Source of the DNA: Paraburkholderia sp.
GTDB taxonomy: Bacteria > Pseudomonadota > Gammaproteobacteria > Burkholderiales > Burkholderiaceae
NCBI RefSeq assembly: GCF_028283785.1
Contig: NZ_JAPWKB010000003.1
Span: 47,211 to 111,210, forward strand
Reading direction: 5' to 3'
Length of the DNA stretch: 64,000 nucleotides
A program made the position numbers and the translations under genes. This document shows, piece after piece, positions 35,374 through 45,044 of this stretch. The notes below the pieces were generated by a model, which saw only the letters and a list, made by a program, of their open reading frames with translations, was not told the origin of the DNA and made no database searches. The number at the start of each line of letters is the position of its first letter. Positions within the stretch are counted from its first letter, which is position 1.

Positions 35374-36771
35374 ATGCAGGCCACGTTGCTCGAGCGGACC
35401 ACGACTTCGCGTTCCGGAGAACGCCTGACACCCGACACGCGGCTGCCCGACGCGCCGCCGTGTTTCCATCTGTTAGCCAAGCCGAGCGGATCGACCTGCA
35501 ATATCGATTGCAAGTACTGCTTCTTCCTGTCGAAGGAAGCGCTGTACCCGAACGACAAGCATCGGATGTCGCAGGTGACGCTGGAAACCTATCTGCGCCA
35601 GTTGCTGGAATCGCATCGCACGCCGGAAGTCACGGTTGCGTGGCAAGGCGGCGAACCCACGCTGATGAAGGTCGAGTTTTTCCGGCAGGCGGTGGAATTC
35701 GTCGAGAAGCATCGTCAACCGGGACAGGTCGTCAAGCACACGTTTCAGACCAACGGCATTCTGCTCGACGACGAATGGTGCGCGTTCTTCAAGCAGTACC
35801 ATTTTCTGGTGGGGCTGAGCGTCGATGGACCGCGCGAACTTCACGACACCTATCGCGTCGATCGCCGCGCACAGGGCACCTTCGATCTCGTCATGCGCGG
35901 CCTGGACCTGTTACGCCAGCACGGCGTCGAGTTCAATATCCTGTGTACGGTCAACGCCGCCAACCAGCACCACGGCCGCGAGATCTATCGCTTCTTTCGC
36001 GATCAGCTCGGCGCGAAGTGGATGCAGTTCATTCCAATCATCGAACGCGCGACCGAACAGACCATCCAACTGGCGAACCAGGGCTGGAGCGACCGGCCGG
36101 ACCATCGGCGCGTGCTGTACACGCAGACCGGCAATCTCGTCACCGAACGCTCGGTGGGCGCGCGGCAATACGGCCAGTTCCTGATGGATATCTTCGAAGA
36201 ATGGGTGCGCCACGATGTCGGTCGGGTGTTCGTGCAGTTGTTCGACGTCACGCTCGAAGCCATGTTCGGCCGTCATCTGCTGTGCATTCACGCGCCCACG
36301 TGCGGCCTCGGTCCGGCACTCGAATACAACGGCGACCTCTATTCGTGCGATCACTTCGTCGAACCCGGTTACCGGTTGGGCAACATTCACGAAACCCACA
36401 TGTTGACGCTGATCGCGTCGCCCGAACAACGCAAGTTCGGACTGAACAAGCGCGACTCGCTGACCGCGCAGTGCAAGCGTTGCGAAGTCAGGGCGCTGTG
36501 CAATGGCGGCTGCCCGAAAGACCGCTTCGCACGTTCGCACGACGGCGAAGAAGGCCAGAACTATCTGTGCGAGGGTCTGGCGTTGTTCTTCAACGGATCG
36601 CGCCGCGCGATGGAGAAAATGGCCACGCTCTATCGCGATGGCCGGCCGCCTTCCGATGTGATGGCGCTCACCGCGATCGAAGACAAACGACGCGGCCCCT
36701 ATGCGCCCTGTTCATGCGGTAGCGGCAAGAAATTCAGGTTTTGCCACGGCGATCACGCGTCGCGCGCGTAG
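35374..36771 (+). CDS. Anaerobic sulfatase-maturating enzyme (radical SAM/SPASM) with SEC-C tail
   Basis: A 465-residue protein. The radical-SAM cluster motif CNIDCKYC is at Cys42, Cys46 and Cys49. The anSME features EVTVAWQGGEPTLM and TFQTNGILLDDEWCAFFKQY follow. The SPASM region holds further cysteines (CIHAPTCGLG, DLYSCDHFVEPGYRLGN, CKRCEVRALCNGGCPKDRF) for two auxiliary 4Fe-4S clusters. The last 20 residues are a SEC-C zinc motif (PCSCGSGKKFRFCHG). It oxidises an active-site Cys or Ser of sulfatases to formylglycine, and a Cys-type sulfatase gene is next. Confidence 0.95.
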   Translation: MQATLLERTTTSRSGERLTPDTRLPDAPPCFHLLAKPSGSTCNIDCKYCFFLSKEALYPNDKHRMSQVTLETYLRQLLESHRTPEVTVAWQGGEPTLMKVEFFRQAVEFVEKHRQPGQVVKHTFQTNGILLDDEWCAFFKQYHFLVGLSVDGPRELHDTYRVDRRAQGTFDLVMRGLDLLRQHGVEFNILCTVNAANQHHGREIYRFFRDQLGAKWMQFIPIIERATEQTIQLANQGWSDRPDHRRVLYTQTGNLVTERSVGARQYGQFLMDIFEEWVRHDVGRVFVQLFDVTLEAMFGRHLLCIHAPTCGLGPALEYNGDLYSCDHFVEPGYRLGNIHETHMLTLIASPEQRKFGLNKRDSLTAQCKRCEVRALCNGGCPKDRFARSHDGEEGQNYLCEGLALFFNGSRRAMEKMATLYRDGRPPSDVMALTAIEDKRRGPYAPCSCGSGKKFRFCHGDHASRA

Positions 36772-36966
36772 TTCCTGACGGCGAGTTACGGGACGCCGCG
36801 CGCTGCATCACGGCAGTCTCGCCGATACACGTCCATCTCCGCGCGGTGCTTGCACAAACGGGGTGGCTCGTGACGCACTTCGGCTGCAATCCGGCAATTG
36901 AAGCAGCCTCTTCGCCCGGCCGGCGCCACGCTCGCCGGGCCTCATCTGAAAGGAGTGGGAGCGATC

Positions 36967-38457
36967 ATGGCGACAAAGCAACCGAATATCCTGATTCTTT
37001 GGGGGGACGATATTGGATGGTGGAATATCAGCTTCAATAGCCGTGGGCAGATGGGATATCGCACCCCGAATATCGACCGCATTGCCAACGAGGGCGTCGC
37101 GTTTACCGACTACTACGCGCAGCAGAGTTGTACGGCGGGACGCGCCGCTTTCATTACCGGACAAAACCCGATCCGCACCGGATTGACCAAGGTCGGCATG
37201 CCGGGCGCGGACCTTGGCCTGTCGCCGGAAGACCCGACTATCGCGGAGATGTTGAAGCCGCTAGGGTATGTCACGGGCCAGTTCGGCAAGAATCACCTCG
37301 GCGACAAGGATGAGTTCCTGCCCACCATGCATGGCTTCGATGAGTTCTTCGGCAATCTGTATCACCTGAACGCCGAAGAAGAGCCGGAAGATCCCGACTA
37401 TCCGAAAGACCCGGAATTCAAGAAGCGCTTCGGTCCGAGAGGCGTACTCCATTGCTGGTCGGACGGCAAAGGCGGACAGAAGATCGAAGATACCGGTGCG
37501 CTGACCAAAAAGCGTATGGAGACGATCGACGACGAAACCACCGCGCACGCGCAGGCATTTATCGACAGTGCGCACAAGGCGGGCAAGCCGTTTTTCCTCT
37601 GGTACAACACGACGGCAATGCATTTCCGCACGCACTGCGCCGAGAAACACAAAGGAAAAAGCGGCCAGGGCGAGTACAACGATGTGATGGTCGCGCACGA
37701 CGAGAACATCGGCAGGATGCTGGCGAAACTCGACGAACTCGGTATTACCGAAGACACCATCGTGATGTACTCCACCGATAACGGACCGCACTACAACAGC
37801 TGGCCGGATGCCGGCATCACGCCGTTTCGCGCGGAAAAGAACACCAACTGGGAAGGCGGCTGGCGAGTGCCGGCGTTCATTCGGTGGCCGGGGAAATTCC
37901 CCGCCGGCACCGTGCTCAACGGCATCGTGACGCACCAGGACTGGATGTCGACTTTTCTCGCAGCGGCGGGCGAACCCGAAATCAAGGAGAAGCTGCTTAA
38001 AGGACACAAGGTCGGCGAGCGCACCTACAAAGTTCACCTGGACGGTTTCAACATGCTGCCGTATCTGAGCGGCGAAGTGAAAGACAGTCCGCGCGAGTCG
38101 TTCTTCTATATCAGCGATGACGGCGACATCATGGCGATCCGGGTGAAAGACTGGAAGGTGGTGTTGCGGGAGCAACGCGCCAAGCAAATGGCGTGCTGGT
38201 CGGAGCCCTTCGTGCCATTGCGGATTCCGAAAATTTTCCATCTGCGAAGGGATCCATTCGAGCGAGCGGATGAGAACTCGAACACGTATTACGACTGGAT
38301 CATCTCCCACGCGTATCTGATCTACGGGATGCAAGCGGTTGTGGCCGCGCAGATCGAACAGTTCGTGGCTTTCCCGCCTCGCCAGAAGGCCGCGTCGTTT
38401 AACCTGGACGCGGTAATGCGGCAACTCGAGGATGTAGGGGGCAGTGCCGGGCATTAA
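36967..38457 (+). CDS. Cys-type arylsulfatase (family S1)
   Basis: A 496-residue sulfatase from ATG 36967 with GGGAG upstream. Metal-binding aspartates are in ILWGDDIG (about 14-15), and the formylglycine motif is CTAGR at Cys55 within QQSCTAGRAAFITGQ. Other ligands are in GKNHLGDKDEF and STDNGPHYNSWPDAG. The N-terminus (MATKQPNILIL) has no signal peptide, so it works in the cytoplasm, where the maturase can act on it. It hydrolyses an organic sulfate ester to release sulfate. The gene is 195 bp after the maturase in the same direction. Confidence 0.94.
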   Translation: MATKQPNILILWGDDIGWWNISFNSRGQMGYRTPNIDRIANEGVAFTDYYAQQSCTAGRAAFITGQNPIRTGLTKVGMPGADLGLSPEDPTIAEMLKPLGYVTGQFGKNHLGDKDEFLPTMHGFDEFFGNLYHLNAEEEPEDPDYPKDPEFKKRFGPRGVLHCWSDGKGGQKIEDTGALTKKRMETIDDETTAHAQAFIDSAHKAGKPFFLWYNTTAMHFRTHCAEKHKGKSGQGEYNDVMVAHDENIGRMLAKLDELGITEDTIVMYSTDNGPHYNSWPDAGITPFRAEKNTNWEGGWRVPAFIRWPGKFPAGTVLNGIVTHQDWMSTFLAAAGEPEIKEKLLKGHKVGERTYKVHLDGFNMLPYLSGEVKDSPRESFFYISDDGDIMAIRVKDWKVVLREQRAKQMACWSEPFVPLRIPKIFHLRRDPFERADENSNTYYDWIISHAYLIYGMQAVVAAQIEQFVAFPPRQKAASFNLDAVMRQLEDVGGSAGH

Positions 38458-38631
38458 GCGCTCGCCAATCGGTGCACAGACGGTCGGCCGGGTAATCCAT
38501 AGGACTGGATTGCCTCGCCGACTTTTTCATTTGGCTTGCACCAAAGGGCAATCGATTTTGCCTCAAACCCCAATGCACTTGATAGCAGGACTGCTGATAT
38601 GGTCTAACTGCCAACTACCGGAGATGACACC

Positions 38632-40605
38632 ATGTTCGCACTGTCCCGCGCTAGAGCCGCCTGTGTCATTTTTTCGATGACGCTAGGGGTCGGCTTTAAC
38701 CTGAGCGAAGCGGCCCCTAACCCTGCTACGGATGCAACCCGCAAGGCCAATCAGGCCGTCGCCGATTACCTTCCATTCTCGAATAAACAGGATTTCGACG
38801 ACGCCCGACACGGCTTTATCGCCGACCTTCCGAGTCCCGTCATCAAGGGCAGTGCAGGCAATACCGTGATCGATCTGTCGCAGTACGATTTTCTGAAGCA
38901 AAGCGGAGCCGCACCCGCGACCGTCAATCCGAGTCTCTGGCGGCAATCGCAGTTGCTCGCCATTCGCGGCCTGTTCAAGGTGACCGACGGCATCTACCAG
39001 GTGCGCAATATCGACCTCGCCAACATGACCTTTATCCGGGGTAAAACCGGTTGGGTCGTGATCGATCCGCTTACGTCGGTTGAAACCGCCAAAGCCGCAC
39101 TCGACCTGGTGAACGACAAGGTCGAAAAGCTGCCGGTGTCGGCCGTCATCTTCACGCATTCGCACGTCGATCACTTCGCGGGCATTCGCGCGATCGTCGA
39201 CGAGAAAGATGCCCGCGCGGGCAAAGTGCCGGTGATCGCGCCGGAAGGATTCATGGAAGAAGCCGTCAGCGAAAACGTCTTCGCCGGGAATGTGATGAGC
39301 CGGCGCGCGTCGTATATGTACGGCAACCTGCTGCCGAAGAGCCCCGAAGGCAGCGTCGGCGGGGGCTTGGGCCTGACCACCGCCGCCGGTACGATCACGT
39401 TGTTCGAACCGACGAAGCTGGTCGACAAGACGGGCGAAAAGCTGACGGTGGATGGAATCGATGTCGTGTTCCAGATGGCGCCCGGCACCGAAGCGCCGGC
39501 GGAAATGCTGTTCTATTTCCCGCAGTTCAAGGCGATCGATCTTGCCGAAGATGCCAACCATACGCTGCACAATATCCTGACGCTGCGCGGCGCGAAGGTG
39601 CGTAGCGCGCAGAAGTGGGCGAGCACGCTGGATCAGACCATCGACATGTGGGGCAGCGAGGCGGTCGTGTCGTTCGGTAGCCACCATTGGCCGCAATGGG
39701 GCAATCAGCGCGTGGTCGAGCATCTGGAGAAACAGCGCGACCTGTACAAATACATCAACGATCAAACATTGCGCATGGCCAATCAGGGCCTGACGATGAA
39801 CGAGATCGCCGAACAGTTCGTGTTGCCCGACAGTCTGGCCAAAGAGTTCTATAACCGGGGCTATTACGGCGATCTGAAACACAACGTTCGCGCGACCTAT
39901 CAGCTTTATCTGGGCTTCTGGGACGGCAATCCGGCCGACTTCAATCCGTTGCCGCCGGTCGATGAAGCGAAGAAGTACGTCGAAATGGTGGGTGCCGACA
40001 AGATGATCGCAACTGCCCGGTCAGCCTACAGCAAGGGCGACTATCGATGGGCGGCCACCGTGGCGAACAAGGTCGTGTTCGCCGAGCCTAAAAACCAGGC
40101 TGCACGCAATGTCGAAGCCGACGCGCTGGAGCAGTTGGGTTATCAGGCGGAGTCCGGTCCCGCCCGCAACTTCTATCTGTCCGGTGCACAGGAACTGCGA
40201 GGCGGCGTCAAGAAAATGGCGACGCCCAATACGAGTTCGCCCGACATCATTCGCGGCATGACCACGGATATGTTCCTCGACTTCCTCGCCATCCATCTCA
40301 ACGGACCCAAGGCCGGCGACAAGTCCTATGCGTACAACCTGAAGTTCCCGGACATCAACGCGCAGTACGTGCTGACCGTGAAAAACGGCGTGATGAACTA
40401 CAGCAAGGACAAGCAACTGGATAAACCGGACGGCACCGTGACCTTGAACCGCACGACGCTCGACGACATCGCGCTGGGCAAGATCAAACTCGGCAATCTC
40501 GCCGAAAGCGGCGACGTGAAAATCGACGGTGACGCGCCCAAGTTCAAGGAGATGCTCGCCAACTTCGACAAGTTCGACTTCTGGTTCACCATCGCGGAAC
40601 CTTGA
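38632..40605 (+). CDS. sdsA: SdsA-type linear alkylsulfatase (metallo-beta-lactamase fold)
   Basis: A 657-residue precursor with a signal peptide (to about SEAA). The zinc motif THSHVDH is at residues 175-181. The middle has the characteristic alkylsulfatase features AEDANHTLHNILTLRGAKVR and SFGSHHWPQWGN, and a dimerisation domain follows. The C-terminal 120 residues are an SCP2-like domain that gathers hydrophobic substrate. SdsA1 hydrolyses SDS and other primary alkyl sulfates in the periplasm. Its last 20 bp overlap the convergent efflux gene. Confidence 0.93.
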   Translation: MFALSRARAACVIFSMTLGVGFNLSEAAPNPATDATRKANQAVADYLPFSNKQDFDDARHGFIADLPSPVIKGSAGNTVIDLSQYDFLKQSGAAPATVNPSLWRQSQLLAIRGLFKVTDGIYQVRNIDLANMTFIRGKTGWVVIDPLTSVETAKAALDLVNDKVEKLPVSAVIFTHSHVDHFAGIRAIVDEKDARAGKVPVIAPEGFMEEAVSENVFAGNVMSRRASYMYGNLLPKSPEGSVGGGLGLTTAAGTITLFEPTKLVDKTGEKLTVDGIDVVFQMAPGTEAPAEMLFYFPQFKAIDLAEDANHTLHNILTLRGAKVRSAQKWASTLDQTIDMWGSEAVVSFGSHHWPQWGNQRVVEHLEKQRDLYKYINDQTLRMANQGLTMNEIAEQFVLPDSLAKEFYNRGYYGDLKHNVRATYQLYLGFWDGNPADFNPLPPVDEAKKYVEMVGADKMIATARSAYSKGDYRWAATVANKVVFAEPKNQAARNVEADALEQLGYQAESGPARNFYLSGAQELRGGVKKMATPNTSSPDIIRGMTTDMFLDFLAIHLNGPKAGDKSYAYNLKFPDINAQYVLTVKNGVMNYSKDKQLDKPDGTVTLNRTTLDDIALGKIKLGNLAESGDVKIDGDAPKFKEMLANFDKFDFWFTIAEP

Positions 40606-42304
40606 TCGATCGAGATCCATCGCCATCTGTCGATATCAAGCAGGCAAGCGCCGCAGCCGCTACGCTGACGGTCGCTTGCCTGATCTTCCTGAAGGCGGCG
40701 GTCGCCTCGACGACCGCTGCTCTCACGCACGACTCCGGCGCAAATGCCAACGCGGCAATAGCGCACGCCGCCATCGCCAATCCGGCGATCAGGAACGTAT
40801 CGCTGTAAGCCATCAGCCGCGCTTCGCGATCCACCAGTTGCCCGACGAGATCGAGTGCGGCCTGGCGGGCACCCGCGGCGCCCGACCCAAGCAGCGCGTG
40901 CTGGCGATCCATGTAGACACCCGAGATCGTCCTCACCATTCCGATCAATCGCTCCTGAAACGCTTCGCTGTACGGCACCACCGCTTCGCCCAGCCGCATC
41001 GCGTGCAATTTGCTGCGCTCGACCACCAGCTGGCTTGCAATCGCGATCCCGATCGCGCCGCCCAGGTTGCGCACCATGTTGAAGACGCCCGAGGCCGAAC
41101 CCAGCTGACTCTTCTCGATCCCATCGACCGCCATCACGCCAAGCGCGATCACGACCAGCGATTGCCCGATGCCACGCACGATCAGCGACGGCACCACCAC
41201 ATTCGCCGACGCATCCAGATTGAGGTGCATGTTCATCAGACACCCTGCCGCGACCAGCGCGAAGCCCGCGACGATCGTGGTTCGCGCGCCGACCCGGCGC
41301 ATCAGCGGCGGCGTCAGAAACGACATCGCGAACTGAACCAGCCCGTACGGCACCATCATCACGCCGATATCGCGCGCGCTGTAGCCCTGCAATTCCGCGA
41401 AGTAGTTCGGCACCAGAAAGACCACCGCGAACACCACCGCGCCGAACAGAAACTGCATCAGGCTGGCAATGCCGAAGTTGTAGCGCCCGAGCAGCCGCAA
41501 GTTGATGAACGGATCGTCGCGCCGCACTTCGACCACGACGAATGTCACGATCCCGATCGCCGCGACGATCGACATGTACACGATCAAGCTGGAGCCGAAC
41601 CAGTCCTTGCGACCGCCCTCCTCCAGCACGATCTGCAACGCGCTGAGTCCGATCGCCATCGACGCGATGCCGAGCCAGTCCGCATTGCGCAAACGCTCGA
41701 GATGCGCGGCTTGCGGCTTGATCGCCCAACCGATCGCCGCGATCAGCGCAATCGCAGGCGGAATCTGCAGATAGAAAATCCATCGCCATGAATACATGTC
41801 CGTCAGCCAGCCGCCGAGCGACGGCCCCGCCGCCTGCGCAACATTGTTCGCGACCGCGAACAGCGCCATCCCGAGCGGATGCCGGGACGACGGCAACTCG
41901 GTGACGATCAGCTGGAACGACAACGGAATCAGCACGCCGCCGAATGCGCCCTGCAACGCCCGCGCGGCGATCATCGACTGGATGGTCGGCGCGACCGAAC
42001 ACGCCAGCGAGAAGATCAGAAAGCCGCTCGTGCCGACCAGCAGCACGCGCCGCGCCGAGAACACGCGCACCAGCCAGCCCGTCAGCGGAATCACGATGAT
42101 CTCGGCGACCAGATACGCGGTCGTGATCCACGAGCCCTCCTCGAAACTCGCGCCGAGCGAGCCGCGAATATCGGGCAACGATGCATTCGTCACATGCACG
42201 TTCATGCCCGCCATAAAACAGCCGAACACGCCGCCGAGCACGGCCACCCACGCGCGCAACGACACGGCTTCATGCGTCGCGCCGGAAGACACGGTCGCGC
42301 TCAT
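40586..42304 (-). CDS. emrB: EmrB/QacA-type drug:proton antiporter (MFS DHA2)
   Basis: A 572-residue, 14-helix DHA2 exporter. The first helix with MNVHVTNASLPDIRGSLGAS and the motif C region (VAPTIQSMIAARALQGAFGG) are typical. Its start overlaps the end of the membrane-fusion gene by four bases (ATGA). The C-terminal 40 residues extend past the last helix and include the part that overlaps the sdsA end. It works with the EmrA-like protein and the outer-membrane factor as a tripartite pump. Confidence 0.93.
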   Translation of the reverse strand: MSATVSSGATHEAVSLRAWVAVLGGVFGCFMAGMNVHVTNASLPDIRGSLGASFEEGSWITTAYLVAEIIVIPLTGWLVRVFSARRVLLVGTSGFLIFSLACSVAPTIQSMIAARALQGAFGGVLIPLSFQLIVTELPSSRHPLGMALFAVANNVAQAAGPSLGGWLTDMYSWRWIFYLQIPPAIALIAAIGWAIKPQAAHLERLRNADWLGIASMAIGLSALQIVLEEGGRKDWFGSSLIVYMSIVAAIGIVTFVVVEVRRDDPFINLRLLGRYNFGIASLMQFLFGAVVFAVVFLVPNYFAELQGYSARDIGVMMVPYGLVQFAMSFLTPPLMRRVGARTTIVAGFALVAAGCLMNMHLNLDASANVVVPSLIVRGIGQSLVVIALGVMAVDGIEKSQLGSASGVFNMVRNLGGAIGIAIASQLVVERSKLHAMRLGEAVVPYSEAFQERLIGMVRTISGVYMDRQHALLGSGAAGARQAALDLVGQLVDREARLMAYSDTFLIAGLAMAACAIAALAFAPESCVRAAVVEATAAFRKIRQATVSVAAAALACLISTDGDGSRSIKVPRW

Positions 42305-43458
42305 GACGCCTTCGCTCCAGCGTTGCGGTCGTTGCCGCCGGCATCGCGGTCCTGCGTATGCACGCGTGCGATCACCGACATGCCGGGCCGCAACTGCAAC
42401 GACGCCAGCGCGCCACGGTCCACCGCGATCTTCACCGGAATCCGCTGGACCACCTTCGTGAAGTTGCCGGTCGCGTTATCGGGCGGCAACAGCGCGAACT
42501 GCGCGCCGGACCCCGGCGCAATCCCCGCGACCCGGCCCGGCAACGTGTGCCCCGAATAGCTGTCCACGTCGATCTCGACGGTCTGGCCCGCACGCATCGC
42601 GGCGACTTCGGTTTCCTTGAAATTGGCGATCACGTACACGGCGTCGAGCGGGACGACGGCGAGCAGCGGTTGCCCCGTCTCCACATATTGCCCGGCGCGC
42701 ACCGCGCGTTGTCCGACCGAGCCGTCGGTCGCGGCGCGGATCACCGTGTGGTCCAGATCGAGCTGGGCGAGCGTCAACGCGGCCTGCGCGATGCCGACCT
42801 GCGCGCGCGCGGCGTCGATTGCGACGGCATGCTGCGCCTTCTCGCCCAGCAACACCGCCCGCTGGCCGCGTTGCGCGCGAACCTCGGCATGAGCCTTCGC
42901 GAGCGCGGCATCGGCGGACAGTGCGTCGGCGTGGGCCTGCTCCCATCGCTGCGTGCTCGACGCCTGTTCCGCCGCGAGCTGGCGATACCGCTCGGCGTCC
43001 GCGCGACGTCGCGCCACCGCCGCTTCGGCGGCCTTGATGTCGGCTTCGGCACCGTCCGTCACGTTCGACTGTTGCGCGAGCTGCGCGTCGAGCGTGGCCA
43101 GCGCGGCGTGCTCCGCGTGAAGCGTCGCGACTGCGGCATCCACCGAGGCCTGCGCCTTCGCCACTTTCGCGCGATAGTCCGCGTCGTCGATACGGGCGAG
43201 GACGTCGCCCTTGCGCACCGTCTGGTTGTCGTCGACGCTGACGCGCGTCACGTAACCGGAGACGCGCGAACTGACCGTTACGACGTCGGCACGCACATAG
43301 GCGTCGTCGGTGCTTTCGATAAAGCGGCCGACGCGCCACCAGTGGACGCCGAATCCTGCCGCCGCAATCGATGCAACGACAGCAGCGACGATCGCTACGG
43401 TTTTACGGGCCATCAACGGCGTTTTGGCGGTCTTCTCGGGAAGGGTCGTGGAACTCAT
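42301..43458 (-). CDS. emrA: EmrA/HlyD-family membrane-fusion protein
   Basis: A 385-residue adaptor from ATG 43458. One N-terminal membrane helix (TVAIVAAVVASIAAAGFGVH), a lipoyl/barrel-sandwich domain (SSRVSGYVTRVSVDDNQTVR), a long Ala-rich alpha-hairpin, and the second lipoyl half (DGSVGQRAVRAGQYVETGQP). It bridges EmrB and the outer-membrane channel. The gene follows the outer-membrane-factor gene by one base. Confidence 0.93.
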   Translation of the reverse strand: MSSTTLPEKTAKTPLMARKTVAIVAAVVASIAAAGFGVHWWRVGRFIESTDDAYVRADVVTVSSRVSGYVTRVSVDDNQTVRKGDVLARIDDADYRAKVAKAQASVDAAVATLHAEHAALATLDAQLAQQSNVTDGAEADIKAAEAAVARRRADAERYRQLAAEQASSTQRWEQAHADALSADAALAKAHAEVRAQRGQRAVLLGEKAQHAVAIDAARAQVGIAQAALTLAQLDLDHTVIRAATDGSVGQRAVRAGQYVETGQPLLAVVPLDAVYVIANFKETEVAAMRAGQTVEIDVDSYSGHTLPGRVAGIAPGSGAQFALLPPDNATGNFTKVVQRIPVKIAVDRGALASLQLRPGMSVIARVHTQDRDAGGNDRNAGAKAS

Positions 43459-43459
43459 A

Positions 43460-45010
43460 TCAGGGCTGTACGGAAGAAAGGGTGACGGAGGAAGACGAAG
43501 GTGCGTCGGCGGCGGACGGGTTCGCACCGGTTTGCCAGCCGCCGCCGAGCGCCTTGAATACGGCGATCTGATCGGCGGCCAGCGCAGCAGTCGATTCCGC
43601 CAGCGACGCACGCGCCGCGATCAGCGTGCGCTGTGCGTCGAGCACGTCGAGGAAATCGAGCGCGCCCGCTTCATAGTTCAGCTGCGCGAGATGCAGCGCA
43701 CGGCTGTCCTGATCGAGCGCGGCCTGTAATGCGCGATGGCGGGTCCATTGCGTGCCGTAGAAAGACAGCGACTGCTCGGTCTCCTTCAGGGCCGTCAACA
43801 CCCGGCCATCGAACGACGCGAGCGCGGCGCGGTTGTCCGCCTTCGCCTGCGCGAGCGTCGCGCGGCTCACGGACAGATTCGGAAAGCGCCAGCTGATCAG
43901 CGGCCCGATGCCCCACGACATCGCGTAACGGTCGCCGAGCGACGCAAGACTGCCGCTGGTCGACACCAGATCGACCGAGCCGCCGAGCACGATCGACGGA
44001 TACAGCGCAGCGGTCGCGACCCCGACGCGCGCAGTGGCGGCGGCAAGCTGGCGTTCGGCTTCGCGCAGATCCGGGCGGCGGCGCAGCAAGGCCGCGCCGT
44101 CGCCGACCGGGAACGCTTGCGTCAACACAGGTGTGACGCGGCATCGCGCCGCCGCCTCGGGGACGTCGGACGGCAAGCGGCCGGTCAGCACCGCCAGTTC
44201 GGCCAGCACCGCGCGGCGCTTGCCTTCGAGTCCGGGAATCGCGGCCCGCGCGGTCTCGACGAAACCTTGCGCGCGCGCCACTTCGAGATCGGCCACGAGC
44301 CCGCGGTCGCGCTGCTTCGTCGTCAGATCGGCGAGATGTTGCGCAATCGCGAGCGACTGCTGCGCGACGTCGATCCGCTCGCCGTAAGAACACGCCTGCG
44401 CGTAACTGCCGGTGGTCGCGGCGACCACGGCGACGCGCACCGCGTCGGTTGCGGCTTGCATCGCGTCGGCATCGGCGTGCGCGGCATCGACCAGATGACG
44501 CACGCGGCCCCACAGATCGACTTCGTACGACACCGCGAACGACGGCGTCCACGCCCAGCGCGTCCGGGTCGCATCGCGACGCGCTGCCGCGACCGTCTGA
44601 TCCGCCGTCTGTTCGCCTTCGTTACCGCCGAACGCCAGTTGCGTGTCCGGCAGACGCGCGGCGTCGGCGCTATCGGCTAACGCGTCCGCGTGCAGCAGAT
44701 GCGCTTGCGCGACCGCGAGATCGCGATTCTGTTCGAGCGCCTGCGCGATCAGCGCGTCGAGCGCGGGATCGCGATACAGACGCCACCACGCGTCGGGAAG
44801 CGGCTGCGTGACGACCGGCGCGTCGGCGGCCGCCACGAAGGCTGCGGCGGCCGCTGTGGGCGTCTGCGGCGCCCGGTACGCCGGGGCCGACGCGCATCCC
44901 GCGCACAGTGTCGTCGCCAGTGCGAGCAAGGCCGGCCGGCGCAGAGGCCAGCGGTCGGGAACCACGGGGAATGGACGAATCGGCTCGTCGGTATTGCTGC
45001 ATCGATGCAT
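43460..45010 (-). CDS. NodT-family outer-membrane efflux lipoprotein
   Basis: A 516-residue TolC-like protein. The N-terminal signal ends in a lipobox-like LCAGC, so the mature protein is probably lipidated. The two repeats of the OMF family are visible (WWRLYRDPALDALIAQALEQ and the matching LRRRPDLREAERQLAAATAR). It is first in the operon with emrA and emrB. The ATG at 45010 has GAGTG upstream but is inside a mirror-image element shared with the divergent regulator. Confidence 0.92.
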   Translation of the reverse strand: MHRCSNTDEPIRPFPVVPDRWPLRRPALLALATTLCAGCASAPAYRAPQTPTAAAAAFVAAADAPVVTQPLPDAWWRLYRDPALDALIAQALEQNRDLAVAQAHLLHADALADSADAARLPDTQLAFGGNEGEQTADQTVAAARRDATRTRWAWTPSFAVSYEVDLWGRVRHLVDAAHADADAMQAATDAVRVAVVAATTGSYAQACSYGERIDVAQQSLAIAQHLADLTTKQRDRGLVADLEVARAQGFVETARAAIPGLEGKRRAVLAELAVLTGRLPSDVPEAAARCRVTPVLTQAFPVGDGAALLRRRPDLREAERQLAAATARVGVATAALYPSIVLGGSVDLVSTSGSLASLGDRYAMSWGIGPLISWRFPNLSVSRATLAQAKADNRAALASFDGRVLTALKETEQSLSFYGTQWTRHRALQAALDQDSRALHLAQLNYEAGALDFLDVLDAQRTLIAARASLAESTAALAADQIAVFKALGGGWQTGANPSAADAPSSSSVTLSSVQP

Positions 45011-45044
45011 CGGTCACTCGCAGTTAAAAAGGGAGTGACCGATG
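45008..45044. promoter_or_regulatory. Mirror-image element containing both divergent start codons
   Basis: CATCGGTCACTC (45008-45019) and GAGTGACCGATG (45033-45044) are perfect complements around 13 bases. Each arm carries a start codon and its SD-like GAGTG: the OMF start on the minus strand and the AraC start on the plus strand. Only 31 bp separate the two ATGs, so promoters must lie inside the opposite gene if both starts are right. The AraC regulator may bind here. Confidence 0.6.

Noticed and set aside
38538..38580. A second sigma-54-like site before sdsA
   Set aside because: The GG and GC doublets are 11 bases apart instead of ten.
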